A stretch of DNA of 59,231 nucleotides from Streptomyces xanthochromogenes (GTDB lineage Bacteria; Actinomycetota; Actinomycetes; Streptomycetales; Streptomycetaceae), in contig NZ_BMUZ01000003.1 in NCBI RefSeq assembly GCF_014650455.1, positions 728,644-787,874 of the forward strand, written 5' to 3'. The notes under the pieces are model-generated. The model was not told the DNA's origin, searched no databases, and saw nothing but the letters and a program-made list of their open reading frames with translations. Below, piece by piece: positions 26,010 to 34,571 of the stretch. Each line of letters starts with the position of its first letter. Within the stretch, counting starts at the first letter, position 1. The translations under genes and the position numbers were made by a program.

Positions 26010-26550
26010 CGCGCAAGTGAGGTTGTGGCGCCACGTGATGCCGTGCTTGGCATGGCGAACGCCGTCTCCCTTGAGGCGGGCAGTCTCGAAGGATCTTCCA
26101 GGTCCTCGTGCGCGCGCAGACGTGCTCGTCGCGGGCTCGGACCTGTTTGTGCGAGCGATTGCGCTCACGCTTCCAGCTTGGCAACTCCTCGCCCGGGGTT
26201 CGGCGGTGGGGCATGAGGAGGCCGGTGCTCCGATGGGCGCCGTCGGCCATCGTGAGGGTCCTGCCTACGGCGGACTGCGCGCCAGACTCCTCCCACGACC
26301 TGCAGTCGGTTCGTCAAGTAGCTCTGGTTCGCTGACTGTTCGGCCACCCTGGGTCGCGGGTGGGTAGCAGGGTGCCTCCACGGCAAGCGCCGCGGCCTTG
26401 GCGAACCGCTGGTGGGGATGCAGCGCGAGCCCAGGTCCGAAGTAGTCGAATCACCCGGTCCGCGGCCGACTTCGACACCCCTCCGATACTGCGGCTGCGC
26501 AGAAACCGACCTGCCGAGCAGGGCCAGATCTTGTCGTCTTTCGGGCCTGA
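26010..26550 (-). pseudogene. IS5-family transposase remnant, multiply frameshifted
   Basis: In three frames of the minus strand: GVSKSAADRVIRLLRTWA (about 26430-26480), GTLLPTRD, then VAEQSANQSYLTN in another frame, DCRSWEESGAQSAVGRTLTM and ADGAHRSTGLLMPHRRTPGE, LPSWKRERNRSHKQVRARDE, HVCARTRTWKILRDC, and in a further frame LKGDGVRHAKHGITWRHNLT. This order matches IS5-type DDE transposases (ADGGYRGTG...VRARVEH...MKTWKILRDC). At least two frameshifts and an in-frame TGA show it is dead. No terminal inverted repeats were identified. Confidence 0.8.
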
Positions 26551-26603
26551 GGACGGCGTGCGTGGATGTGACGACGGCCTAGACCGATGGGCGCGAGGAG
26601 CGT

Positions 26604-26966
26604 TCAGCCCTGCGGCCGCACCGTCTCGTGGGTGGTCGCGTCGACGACGGAGCGATCCTCGACGGGCTCCCGCAGGGTCGTGCTGATGCGCCGACGCCCC
26701 ATGATCATTGAACACTTCTGTCCCGATCGATAGATCGACCTGATTCTCAGGGTGAGGGAGACGGTGCTGTCGCTCTCACGGGCCGTGAGCCGGGCCGCCT
26801 CGCATCCGTTGACCGCCGGGGTCGTAGTGACCACGCGACCCTGGACCAAAAGGCCCTCAAGGGGGACGGACGCCTCCTGTGCGGCACGGTTGTCGCAACC
26901 GGTGAGTGCGAGTCCGACCGCGAGGACCAGGGGCGCCGCCAATGCGTAGGAAAGTCTTCGATGCAT
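26604..26966 (-). CDS. Small putative lipoprotein, possibly truncated
   Basis: 120 residues starting ATG at 26966. A good signal peptide (LSYALAAPLVLAVGLALTGC) ends in lipobox LTGC, so the mature protein begins at Cys24. The first about 80 residues look like a normal secreted domain (VPLEGLLVQGRVVTTTPAVNGCEAARLTARESDSTVSLTLRI); the remainder (from RSIYRSGQKCSM) is unlike it and lies next to the IS5 remnant, so the original C-terminus may have been lost to insertion. Not recognised. Confidence 0.5.
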   Translation of the reverse strand: MHRRLSYALAAPLVLAVGLALTGCDNRAAQEASVPLEGLLVQGRVVTTTPAVNGCEAARLTARESDSTVSLTLRIRSIYRSGQKCSMIMGRRRISTTLREPVEDRSVVDATTHETVRPQG

Positions 26967-27331
26967 GCCACTGGGACGCGATGGATGTCTTCCCGGTTCC
27001 CCGAGATCATGCCCTGGATCTCATCAACTCTCGGCTCTGCGGCAGCCGTTCGGAATCCAGGTCGCTTCACTGCGCGCGTATGCCGAAGGTGCTCGATGAG
27101 TGCGGCCCCAGAGGGTGGTTGTGCTGGCCACGATGCCGTGCCGCACCGGTTCTTCCATCACCGCAGGAATGGCGGGGGCCTGCTCCAGCATCGCACTGTT
27201 CGCCCCACCCGTTGGAAGCCAGGTGAAGACATTCGTAAAGGGTTTCACGGTCACGTTTACGCGCCCCGCAGCCAGCGACGCACGTGATTGTTTCCGACAG
27301 TCCTCGGCATGCCTCCTAACGACACAGAACA

Positions 27332-27367
27332 GGCGCGGGCCAGGTCTTGAACAGCCCTGCCCGCGCC
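27332..27367 (-). terminator. Stem-loop behind two-gene small-protein operon
   Basis: GGCGCGGGC (27332-27340) pairs with GCCCGCGCC (27359-27367), extended by AGG/CCT after one bulge. It lies 16 bases after the 64-aa gene stop on the minus strand and probably ends that operon. The 26967-27331 stretch has no gene I can support. Confidence 0.6.
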
Positions 27368-27382
27368 CATGCCGATCACCAT

Positions 27383-27577
27383 TCATCGCCGAGTTCTGTC
27401 GACCCTACTCAGACAGAAGGCCATCGCAGCACTGCACACCGCAGTGACAATCAGTTCACCCCAGTAGGCGTCTATCAAGAATTCGTTGATCGTGACAAGA
27501 ATTATCGCCCAGGCGATTACGACCATTACTTTGAGTGCCATGGACCGGGCCACTTTCAGGCTAGAGAGCTGAGGCAT
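27383..27577 (-). CDS. 64-aa two-TM membrane protein, candidate immunity protein
   Basis: 64 residues with two hydrophobic segments: about residues 14-36 (ALKVMVVIAWAIILVTINEF) and 39-57 (YWGELIVTAVCSAAMAF), then a basic tail LSRVDRTRR. The ATG at 27577 lies inside the end of the upstream secreted-peptide gene (22-base overlap) and has GGAGG upstream, so the two are translationally coupled. Base composition is visibly AT-richer than neighbouring genes. Size, topology and coupling resemble bacteriocin immunity proteins; no homology was established. Confidence 0.6.
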   Translation of the reverse strand: MPQLSSLKVARSMALKVMVVIAWAIILVTINEFLIDAYWGELIVTAVCSAAMAFCLSRVDRTRR

Positions 27578-27873
27578 CCGGTGACGCCTCCGGCGACTAC
27601 ATTGGTAGCGATCTTCTTGGCGAGATCCTTGTTTATCCGCCCGACAATCAAGGCAGCCGCACCGCCGATGCCCGCCTTGACCAGGCAGTCCTTAGCCGTC
27701 TTGGACATCGGCTTTCCGGCGAGCAGCCGCTCGCACGCCTTCGGGTCCTTCTTCTTGCCGAGATAGCATCCCGCGGAGTTGTATTCCTGGTGCACATCTA
27801 CGGCATGGGCCGCCGGAGCCACTCCTGTGAAAACTGCTCCGACAAGCGCAAGGGTAACGATCTTCTTTTTCAT
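27556..27873 (-). CDS. Secreted 105-aa Gly-rich cysteine peptide, candidate bacteriocin/toxin
   Basis: 105 residues. A Sec signal peptide MKKKIVTLALVGAVFTGVAP plus AAHA ends near residue 24. The mature 81 residues have four Cys (36, 47, 63, 100), a basic N-terminal part, and a C-terminal glycine-rich hydrophobic hairpin: CLVKAGIGGAAALIVGRI then KIATNVVAGGVTGCLSSLA. This would suit a membrane-inserting peptide, perhaps disulfide-stapled. The ATG at 27873 is preceded by AAGAGG. It overlaps the 64-aa membrane protein gene. Low GC suggests acquisition. Function is inference; a structural or signalling peptide is also possible. Confidence 0.65.
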   Translation of the reverse strand: MKKKIVTLALVGAVFTGVAPAAHAVDVHQEYNSAGCYLGKKKDPKACERLLAGKPMSKTAKDCLVKAGIGGAAALIVGRINKDLAKKIATNVVAGGVTGCLSSLA

Positions 27874-28383
27874 GGCCTCTTGACTTCAAGGATATCCTGC
27901 TGATGAGAAACGGGGCGCGGAGCCCTGTCTATGCACGAGGAATTTTCCGTGCCACGTGAATCCTTGGGTAGCCGAGTTCGGGCGGCCACCCGCCGGACGG
28001 CTGGAATGGACCAACCACTCGGAGGGGGTGGGGGCGGCTCGGCTCTTGGGCGCTGCCGAACGAACCGTCGCCAGCGAGCCTCTTCCACCCTGGATCTTGC
28101 GGCACGGCCAGCTTCAACGCGCCCGACGACGGCGCCGACGGGCTTGACCTCGTGACCGGCCGTGCCCACGGGGGAAGCGAGTTGGCGTTCGGGGCAGGGA
28201 CCGTCAGGCCTGCCTCGATGACTCCGGCGGCCCCATGGTGTGGGGTCGAGTACGCCCTTGCCGTAAGTGACGGTCGGATTGCGGGCAGGGAACCGTCGCA
28301 AGTGCTGCGGACACCCTCGCGCTGTTCTAGCCTGGAATTGTTGATGCCGCAGTGGTTTCTCAGCGATGACCGGGTGGAGGCAC
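27874..28383. other. Divergent intergenic region, no gene seen
   Basis: About 510 bases between the divergent secreted-peptide gene and the XRE-TPR regulator gene. It must hold both promoters. No convincing gene or long inverted repeat was found. Confidence 0.5.
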
Positions 28384-29760
28384 ATGGCTCAGCACCCTCT
28401 GACAGCGCTCCGGGCCTCCGTCGGTCTCTCTCACGCCGCCTACGCGCAGTTGGTTGCCGACGCACATGCGGCCTTGGGGTTCGGGCCGCTTGCGGCGCGG
28501 CGGGAAAAGGTCGCGCGCTGGGAGTCCGGCCGGACGGTTCCGTCACCGACCACGCAGCTTGCCATCGCCCACGTGCACGGCGTGCCGGAATCCGATGTGG
28601 CCCTTCTGGGCTGGCCGATGTGGCTGAACCCGGCCGGCCGAGCTGCTGCCTCGGCGGAAGAACAGCCCTGGACCGCGAGAGGGGCGGTCGACAGGGCGCG
28701 GGAGGCCGCCGGACCTGTGGCCGGCAATGCGTTTCGCCTCGTTCTTTCGGTCAGCGGGCATGCGCTGCTGGTTCAGATGCAGAGGGCCTTGACGGCACTG
28801 GAGCATCCGCGCACGGCACACACCCGGCCCGGACATGCAGTTCCTCCGGCATCACTGGACTGGGCCGAATCCCGCCTGCGATCGCTGGAACGGGAAGAGG
28901 CAGGATCAACATCGGCACCGGCGGCCTTGTTCTACGCCGCACGCGCCGAGCACCGGCTCGTTGCCGGACTCCTCGCCGACGCGGGTTACGACCGGCAGAC
29001 CGGGGCGAGATTGCTGTATCTCGCCGCCCGGAGCGGTCGGCTGTGTGCCTGCCTCAGTACCTCCCTGGGGGACTTCGCCACTGCCGAGCGCTACAGCCTC
29101 GCTGCGCTGCATGCCGCAACCACCATCGGGGCGAGACGGCAAAGCATCGTCTGTCTGGCAGACCTCGCAGGCCTGCACGCCACGGCGGGAACGCCGAAGG
29201 ACGCACTGTGTGTCGTGGCTGCTGCACGCAGGGAGGTGCGCTGCCTGACTCCTCGCCTGTCGGCTCAGCTGGACAGCTGGGAAGCGCTGGCCCTGGCGCG
29301 GATGGGAGACAAACAGTCCAGCGCCCGGACGCTGGACCGAGCCGGCCGCCGCCTGAGCACCAGCGACCAGCAGCCCGTCGTGGCGGACGGGCTGCCCGTC
29401 CGGGACTTGGACGGTATGCAGCTGCGGCTGTGTACCGGACTCTCCCAGCTCTACTGGGGCAGGCCGCAAGAGGCCCTGAAGTGGCTCGCCCCGCTCACCC
29501 GCACCGAGGTCACGGCCGGTCCCGACGCACCTGGTCCTTCACCCTTCTCTGCAGGTGTCCTGCTGTACACCGTCGATGCCCAGCTGGCGCTCGGGGAGTT
29601 GGACTCCGCTCTGCGCAGCGCCTGGCACGCCGTGGCCCTCGCCGGCGGGCTGCCCGACGCACTGGCCGGACAGTACTACCGCCGGTTCGACATCCACCGG
29701 GGCGAGCCCCGCGTGCAGGACTTGCTCAGCCTGCTGGACAGCCAGGGCTCCGGCATCTGA
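28384..29760 (+). CDS. XRE-like regulator with TPR-like C-terminal domain
   Basis: 458 residues. An N-terminal HTH-like domain (LTALRASVGLSHAAYAQLVADAHAALG; KVARWESGRTVPSPTTQLAIAHVHGVPE) is of the XRE type with the diagnostic WESGRTVPS. The rest is alpha-helical with TPR-like units (LAARSGRLCACLSTSLGDFATAERYSLAAL; AGTPKDALCVVAAARREV; RPQEALKWLAPLTR; ALGELDSALRSAWHAVALA), similar to actinobacterial TPR regulators that bind a small signal or peptide. The ATG at 28384 has GTGGAGG upstream; ATG 28366 is an alternative. It faces away from the secreted-peptide locus and may regulate it. Confidence 0.8.
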   Translation: MAQHPLTALRASVGLSHAAYAQLVADAHAALGFGPLAARREKVARWESGRTVPSPTTQLAIAHVHGVPESDVALLGWPMWLNPAGRAAASAEEQPWTARGAVDRAREAAGPVAGNAFRLVLSVSGHALLVQMQRALTALEHPRTAHTRPGHAVPPASLDWAESRLRSLEREEAGSTSAPAALFYAARAEHRLVAGLLADAGYDRQTGARLLYLAARSGRLCACLSTSLGDFATAERYSLAALHAATTIGARRQSIVCLADLAGLHATAGTPKDALCVVAAARREVRCLTPRLSAQLDSWEALALARMGDKQSSARTLDRAGRRLSTSDQQPVVADGLPVRDLDGMQLRLCTGLSQLYWGRPQEALKWLAPLTRTEVTAGPDAPGPSPFSAGVLLYTVDAQLALGELDSALRSAWHAVALAGGLPDALAGQYYRRFDIHRGEPRVQDLLSLLDSQGSGI

Positions 29761-29816
29761 CCGGTCGGCCGGCCCTCCGGCATCTGGCCGACCTGCACGC
29801 GGGCATCCGACCGGCC
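29751..29816 (+). repeat. Three imperfect direct repeats overlapping XRE stop
   Basis: CGGCATCTGACCGGTC (29751-29766), CGGCATCTGGCCGACC (29778-29793) and GGGCATCCGACCGGCC (29801-29816), spaced 27 and 23 bases start to start. The first includes the XRE-TPR stop codon. The remainder of the 29761-30089 gap shows no gene; GGCTTCTG also repeats at about 29830-29855. Confidence 0.65.
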
Positions 29817-30089
29817 CGCACTGCGTACCCGGCTTCTGGACGTACCTGGCTTCTGCACCGCCGCACGGTACAGCATGTACGTGCCACCTCCTGCACAGCG
29901 AGGCACACGAGGCACAGCCTGGTGGCCGTCGTCCGACCCACCGGTGTTTCCTGCGTCGATGCCTGGCTCATTGTCCTTCGACCACCCGGCCGAAGGACAC
30001 ACGGCCACTGTTCTCTCGCCGGCATCACCCTCTCTCCAGACAGTTCTGTCCTGCCAGGCGCGGGACACCGGTGGACAAGGTGTGTCGCG

Positions 30090-30758
30090 ATGCCAGTACA
30101 TGTGTGTCCCGCGCTGCGGGTCATGGTTGTGGATGACGAGGAGCTCTTGCGGTCCGGGCTGTCGGACATCCTCGATACCGCACCGGATCTGCGTGTGGTG
30201 GCCGCCTGCCGGGGTGGCGAGGCGGTGGAGCTGACACACATGCTGCGGCCGGACGTGGTCCTGGTCGACGTCCGGATGCCCGACGTGGATGGGTTGAGTG
30301 TGCTGAGTGATCTGCGCCGGCTGCCCCAACCTCCGCAGGTGGCAATGCTCACCACGTTCGACACGGATGCCTATCTCGGGGAGGCACTGCGCCGCGGGGC
30401 TGCTGGATTCCTCCTCAAGGACACCAGCCCGGCCGATCTGGTCAATGCGGTGCGAGCCCTGGGTACGGGCAGCGGTTGCCTGTCGCTGCCACTGGCGCGT
30501 CGTCTGCGTGAGTACGGAATTCCTGACCCGGCGAGTGCCGCGCTGGACCGGCTGTCGGCACGCGAACGCGAGGTGCTGGAATTGCTCGTGGACGGACTCT
30601 CCAACGCCGACATCGGACACCAACTGCACCTGAGCATGGGGACGGTGAAAGACCATGTCCGCTCGGTGCTGACGAAATTGCGCGTCAACAACCGGGTCCA
30701 GGCCGCGGTCCTGGCGATTCGGGCGGGCCTCGGCTCAGCGCCGGTCCGAGTTCGATGA
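30090..30758 (+). CDS. NarL/FixJ-type response regulator
   Basis: 222 residues. Receiver with acidic pocket D15-D16 (VMVVDDEELLRSG), phospho-acceptor Asp60 (VVLVDVRMPD), Thr in AMLTTFD and Lys in FLLKDTSP. The C-terminal LuxR-type HTH is LSAREREVLELLVDG then SNADIGHQLHLSMGTVKDHV and RSVLTKLRV. Its stop overlaps the kinase start (ATGA-type at 30755), giving a two-gene two-component operon. Start at 30090 chosen for length; a start at 30123 is possible. Confidence 0.92.
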   Translation: MPVHVCPALRVMVVDDEELLRSGLSDILDTAPDLRVVAACRGGEAVELTHMLRPDVVLVDVRMPDVDGLSVLSDLRRLPQPPQVAMLTTFDTDAYLGEALRRGAAGFLLKDTSPADLVNAVRALGTGSGCLSLPLARRLREYGIPDPASAALDRLSAREREVLELLVDGLSNADIGHQLHLSMGTVKDHVRSVLTKLRVNNRVQAAVLAIRAGLGSAPVRVR

Positions 30759-31951
30759 GGAGCCCGATCGGCCATGACGAACCGTGGTGGGACCGGTACT
30801 TCCTGGCCCCGCGTGCTGCGGCGCCCCGGTGGACCGGGGATCTGATCCTGGCAGCCATCGGCGTGGTGGACTGCTGGCCCACGCTGAGCACCGGACGCTG
30901 GTGGCAGCAGGTGAGTGTTCTGGTGGCGGTAGGTGCTCTCTGGCTGCGCCGACGCCACCCTGCGGCGGCGTTCGCGCTCACTGTGCCGGCACTCTTCGAT
31001 GGGCAGGCCCTTACTCTGAGCTGCTTCGCTCTGTGCGCCCTGGCCCGGCAGGACCGGAACCGCGGATTGCTCTCGGCGGCCATCGTGGTGGTGATGGTGG
31101 GCGATTTGCTGTGCTGGTCTCCGTTCCGCATCTGGGACGGCTTCGCCTGGGCGGGAGTCACGCTTCCCGACGTGGGCCGGCATCTTGCATACGCCATGTT
31201 GATCGGCGGTGCCCCTGCCGTGGTGGGTCTGCACTATCGGGCCCGGGTCGAACTTGCCCAGCGAATCGTCGAGTTGGGCGATCTCCGCCACGAAGAACAG
31301 CGGCTGCTCTCCCAGCAGGCTGTCCGACAGGAACGGGCTCGTATCGGATGGGAGATGCACGACGTGGTCTCCCACAAGGCCGGGCTCATCGCCGTCCAGG
31401 CTGGAGCCCTGTCGGTCACCACGACCGACGCGACGACGCGCCACAAGGCTGAAATACTGCGGCAACTCGCTGTCTCAGCACTTGAGGAGCTCCGCTCCGT
31501 CCTCCTGGTTCTGCGCGGCGACGGGTCGTGCTCCCAAGATCCGGCCCTGCGTCCCGGCATCCCCGACTTGGCCCTGCTGGTCGCCGAGAGCGGTGTCGAG
31601 GCGCAGCTGTGCATCTCTCCTGCCGTGACCGGCCTTGCCCTGCCCGACACCCTTCACCGCACGGTGTACCGGACCGTTCAGGAGAGCCTGACGAACGTCC
31701 GCAAACACGCCCCTGAAGCACCCGCCATCGTCAGCATCGATACCGCCGGCGCACAGCTCCAGGTCACCGTCCGCAATACACCCGGCACGGCAAGACCGCC
31801 CGTGCCACTGCCTGGCAGCGCGCACGGGCTCACCGGACTGCGCGAGCGAGCCGCGGTGTTGGGCGGTTCCTGCAAGGGTTTCCGCTCCCCTGACGGCAGC
31901 TTTACGGTTCGCCTCGTCCTACCCCTCGCCGCCCGGCCGCCTGGCCACTGA
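30755..31951 (+). CDS. NarL-family sensor histidine kinase
   Basis: 398 residues. N-terminal membrane part of about 5 hydrophobic segments (for example DLILAAIGVVDC, QVSVLVAVGALWL, AAFALTVPALF, LLSAAIVVVMVGDLLCW, AYAMLIGGAPAVVGLHY). The HisKA_3 box is QERARIGWEMHDVVSHKAGLIAV with His in MHDVV, followed by an HATPase domain (VYRTVQESLTNVRKHA; GSAHGLTGLRERAAVLGG). It forms a two-component system with the overlapping response regulator. Its target may be in this accessory region. Confidence 0.92.
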   Translation: MRSPIGHDEPWWDRYFLAPRAAAPRWTGDLILAAIGVVDCWPTLSTGRWWQQVSVLVAVGALWLRRRHPAAAFALTVPALFDGQALTLSCFALCALARQDRNRGLLSAAIVVVMVGDLLCWSPFRIWDGFAWAGVTLPDVGRHLAYAMLIGGAPAVVGLHYRARVELAQRIVELGDLRHEEQRLLSQQAVRQERARIGWEMHDVVSHKAGLIAVQAGALSVTTTDATTRHKAEILRQLAVSALEELRSVLLVLRGDGSCSQDPALRPGIPDLALLVAESGVEAQLCISPAVTGLALPDTLHRTVYRTVQESLTNVRKHAPEAPAIVSIDTAGAQLQVTVRNTPGTARPPVPLPGSAHGLTGLRERAAVLGGSCKGFRSPDGSFTVRLVLPLAARPPGH

Positions 31952-32644
31952 TCGTGTGCAAGGGGGGCAGAGTAGCTCCACTGGCTGACGCAGCAGCCGA
32001 GTTCGAGGCCGCGCTTGCCAGTGACGTCGCCCGCCCAGGGCGTGCGGATGCGCATCGGGGTTGGAGTACACGCCCCGCGGCCCCGCACTTCTCCCCTCGT
32101 GATGGGCGCCTCCATACGCCGCGCCAGGCACAGACCCCCGCCGGACGGATGGCAGCAGCATCCGCCCGGCGGATGGGCGGCCACTGTCCCGTCCGCGAAG
32201 CTGATGGCGATCCGGAAGGCTTCCTCACCAGGAACCTTCACCGGCGTGAGCCCTCCCACCGGGGGGAGGGAGGGAGACAGGCGGAGCATGGCCCGAATCC
32301 ATCGCTTCGCCTGAGGTGCACGCGGTTCTGCTCGGCATGACGATGCCGAGCAGACGGAGAAGCGGGGGTGGTTTCCATCGCGCCGGCCGTTGCGGCCGGG
32401 GCCATGACGTTTGCGCCTCCTTCTGAAGGCGCTGCCACCAACTGCTACACCTCCACCCGCGAACTCCATCACCTCATGGTCAGGCGGGGCACGCCTGCCG
32501 GGCCCCGACGTCGTTCTTCGCACCGCGGCGACTGAACGGGCGGCAGCGCGGCTCCCCCGTTTCGAGTCCCGCCTCCGACCCCCTTGTCCGCCCCTGGCCA
32601 GGCAGTTAGGGTGCGCCGACGAGCGAACCGAAGGAGACGATTCC
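31952..32644. other. Non-coding gap with two hairpins
   Basis: About 690 bases. Frames on both strands show no family pattern. A perfect 12-bp stem TCTGCTCGGCAT (32327-32338) pairs with 32343-32354 around a GACG loop, a possible terminator; a second stem CCCTCCC (32251-32257) with 32264-32270 lies upstream of it. Confidence 0.5.
32327..32354. terminator. 12-bp perfect hairpin
   Basis: TCTGCTCGGCAT and its reverse complement are separated by the tetraloop GACG. It lies about 375 bases after the sensor kinase stop and 290 bases before the next gene. Orientation is not determined. Confidence 0.5.
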
Positions 32645-33754
32645 GTGACCGGGACGGACGAGGCGGAAGCGGCCGCAACCACCACAGACGAGGCGCTCTA
32701 CGTGCTGACGGCCGCGCTCCTCACGCCCGCGCAGTTCCCGAGCGTGCTCGGCGACGACTACCCCGAGGCATGCGCGGCCCTCGGCCTCGGGCCGTACTCC
32801 CAGGGGTACGGGCTCGTCCTCGGCCAGGACGGCACGGGTGCCCGCTGGACCGTGGTCGTCGACGACGTGTCGCTGGTGGCGGTGGCGATCGCCTCCTGGG
32901 ACTGCGGGATGGAGTACGACCTGTCGCCGGATGAGCGCACGGTGGTGGCAGCACTGCCCGGCTGGCCACTGGAGCTGGCCGTCGCGGCACCGAACGTCCC
33001 TGCCCCGCACGACCCCGATCCGGGCCCGGAGGGCCCTCCCCCGCTCACGCCCCCCGATACGAGCGAGTGGGGCCCGGCCCAGCGGCGTCTGGGTGCGGAC
33101 GCGGTCGCGCTGCAATGGAGCACCTGGCGCGAGCAGTTGGACCGGGACACGTTCGGGTCGCCGCCGGGGAGCGGAGACGTGGAGCATGCACCGGGCGACG
33201 GCGAGGCCCCGGGTGCCTCGGCGAATTCCGTCGCGGAGAACGCCGTTCCTGGCGACGCGGTCGTCGGCGCCGCCGAGGAGACCGGGCCGATCCGGCGGAC
33301 CGACGACACCACCGCGCCCGGGAAGCGCGACCGGACAGACGACAACACCGCATCCGGCGAGCGCGACCGGCCGGACGCGTCGGACGCCTCCGCACCCCCC
33401 TCCGGAACCGGCATCCACACCGGCGGCGACACTGGCACGGACACCGGCGCCGACAGCGCGGACGGGCACCGGCACGCCGATGGCGAGGAGGCGGGGGTGC
33501 GGCGCGCACTCGCCGCACTCCGCGGCTACCTCGACTCCGCTCCTCCGGTCGGCCGGGTGCGCTCCGCCTTCGCCCCGGGTGGCGCCCGCACCCTGCGGGC
33601 CGACGGTCCCGGCTGGTCCCTGGTCGCCAGGACCGATGACATGGCCTTCGTCCTCCTGGACGGCTGCCCCGGCGACGTCCACCCGGTGGCCCGCGACGAG
33701 GAACTGCCCGACCTCCTCCAAGCGCTGGACGCGATGGCGGTACGGCCCTCCTGA
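32645..33754 (+). CDS. Hypothetical protein with acidic linker and duplicated ends
   Basis: 369 residues starting GTG at 32645 with AAGGAGAC upstream. A folded N-terminal domain of about 130 residues (LYVLTAALLTPAQFPSVLGDDY; WTVVVDDVSLVAVAIASWDCGMEYDLSPDERTVVAALPGWPLELAV) is joined to a Thr/Asp/Gly-rich low-complexity linker (about 165-290), then a C-terminal part (ALRGYLDSAPPVGRVRSAFAPGG; WSLVARTDDMAFVLLDGCPGD). I do not recognise the family. Codon use is typical of the host. Confidence 0.7.
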   Translation: MTGTDEAEAAATTTDEALYVLTAALLTPAQFPSVLGDDYPEACAALGLGPYSQGYGLVLGQDGTGARWTVVVDDVSLVAVAIASWDCGMEYDLSPDERTVVAALPGWPLELAVAAPNVPAPHDPDPGPEGPPPLTPPDTSEWGPAQRRLGADAVALQWSTWREQLDRDTFGSPPGSGDVEHAPGDGEAPGASANSVAENAVPGDAVVGAAEETGPIRRTDDTTAPGKRDRTDDNTASGERDRPDASDASAPPSGTGIHTGGDTGTDTGADSADGHRHADGEEAGVRRALAALRGYLDSAPPVGRVRSAFAPGGARTLRADGPGWSLVARTDDMAFVLLDGCPGDVHPVARDEELPDLLQALDAMAVRPS

Positions 33755-33945
33755 CGGCCGTCGGCCGCCCCGATACCCGCCACGCCTCAACTCACTTGGG
33801 TACGAGCCGGGTTGAGGGGCGACACCCCCGTTCCTGACAGCTCAGCCCGCTTCGAAGGACTCACCGCGTCGCGATAGCTCACCCCCGCTTCGGAAGGCTC
33901 AACGCGCCGCCCTGGCTCACCGCGCCGCCCTCGCCACCGGACAGG

Positions 33946-34524
33946 TCACACTCGTTCCAGCGGGCGATGCGGCCCCTCCGGGAACTCGGCCGTGATCGTG
34001 TCCCCGGGGCGTATCTCACCACCCGTGCGGACCACGCTCATGATCCCGGCCTTGCGCACGATCGTGCCGTCGGCGTCGCGGCCGACCACCTGCTTGAGGA
34101 GACCTTGCTGGAAGGCCTCGATCTGGAGGCACGGGTTGCGCAGCCCGGTGACCTCGACCACCGCTTCCGCGCCGATGTGCAGCAGTGTGCCGGTGGGCAG
34201 GCCGAGGAGGTCGATGCCCGCCGTCGTCACGTTCTCGCCGAGCTGGCCGGGGGCGACCTCGAAGCCCTTCTCGGCGACCTCCCCGAAGAGCTCTCCGTGG
34301 ATGAGGTGGACCTGGCGCAGGTTGGGCTGCGCAGGGTCCTGGGCCACGCGCGAGCGGTGCTTGACCGTCACGCCCGCGTGCACGTCGCCTGCCACGCCGA
34401 GGCCGGGCAGCAGCGTGATGCTGTCCCGGTTCGGCTTGGTGAACGCGTACTCACCGTTGCTGCTGACCGCCGTGACCGTTCCCCTGGCGCCATCCACCGC
34501 ACAGTTCCCCTCTGCCGTTCCCAT
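33946..34524 (-). CDS. MOSC domain-containing protein
   Basis: 192 residues. The MOSC pattern is present: GLGVAGDVHAG near residue 42, RQVHLIHGELF, PGQLGENVTTAGIDLLGLPTGTLLHIG and VEVTGLRNPCLQIEAFQQG, with the conserved Cys of NPC as the likely molybdenum-cofactor sulfur ligand. Such proteins bind or transfer the molybdenum cofactor or a sulfur-linked substrate, with roles in detoxification. ATG at 34524. Stands alone between unrelated genes. Confidence 0.92.
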   Translation of the reverse strand: MGTAEGNCAVDGARGTVTAVSSNGEYAFTKPNRDSITLLPGLGVAGDVHAGVTVKHRSRVAQDPAQPNLRQVHLIHGELFGEVAEKGFEVAPGQLGENVTTAGIDLLGLPTGTLLHIGAEAVVEVTGLRNPCLQIEAFQQGLLKQVVGRDADGTIVRKAGIMSVVRTGGEIRPGDTITAEFPEGPHRPLERV

Positions 34525-34571
34525 GATCGACCCGGGCCGGACCGGGCGGGTCAGGCCACTCCCCGGACCCG

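Noticed and set aside
27024..27386. 120-codon minus-strand frame between the lipoprotein and the peptide locus
   Set aside because: Overlaps the terminator hairpin, has no recognised domain and no clear start signal.
28152..30758. Long fused plus-strand frame joining the XRE-TPR region to the response regulator
   Set aside because: The part before 30090 runs in a different frame over the XRE-TPR gene, which has its own ribosome site and domains; only the last about 222 codons are a real gene.
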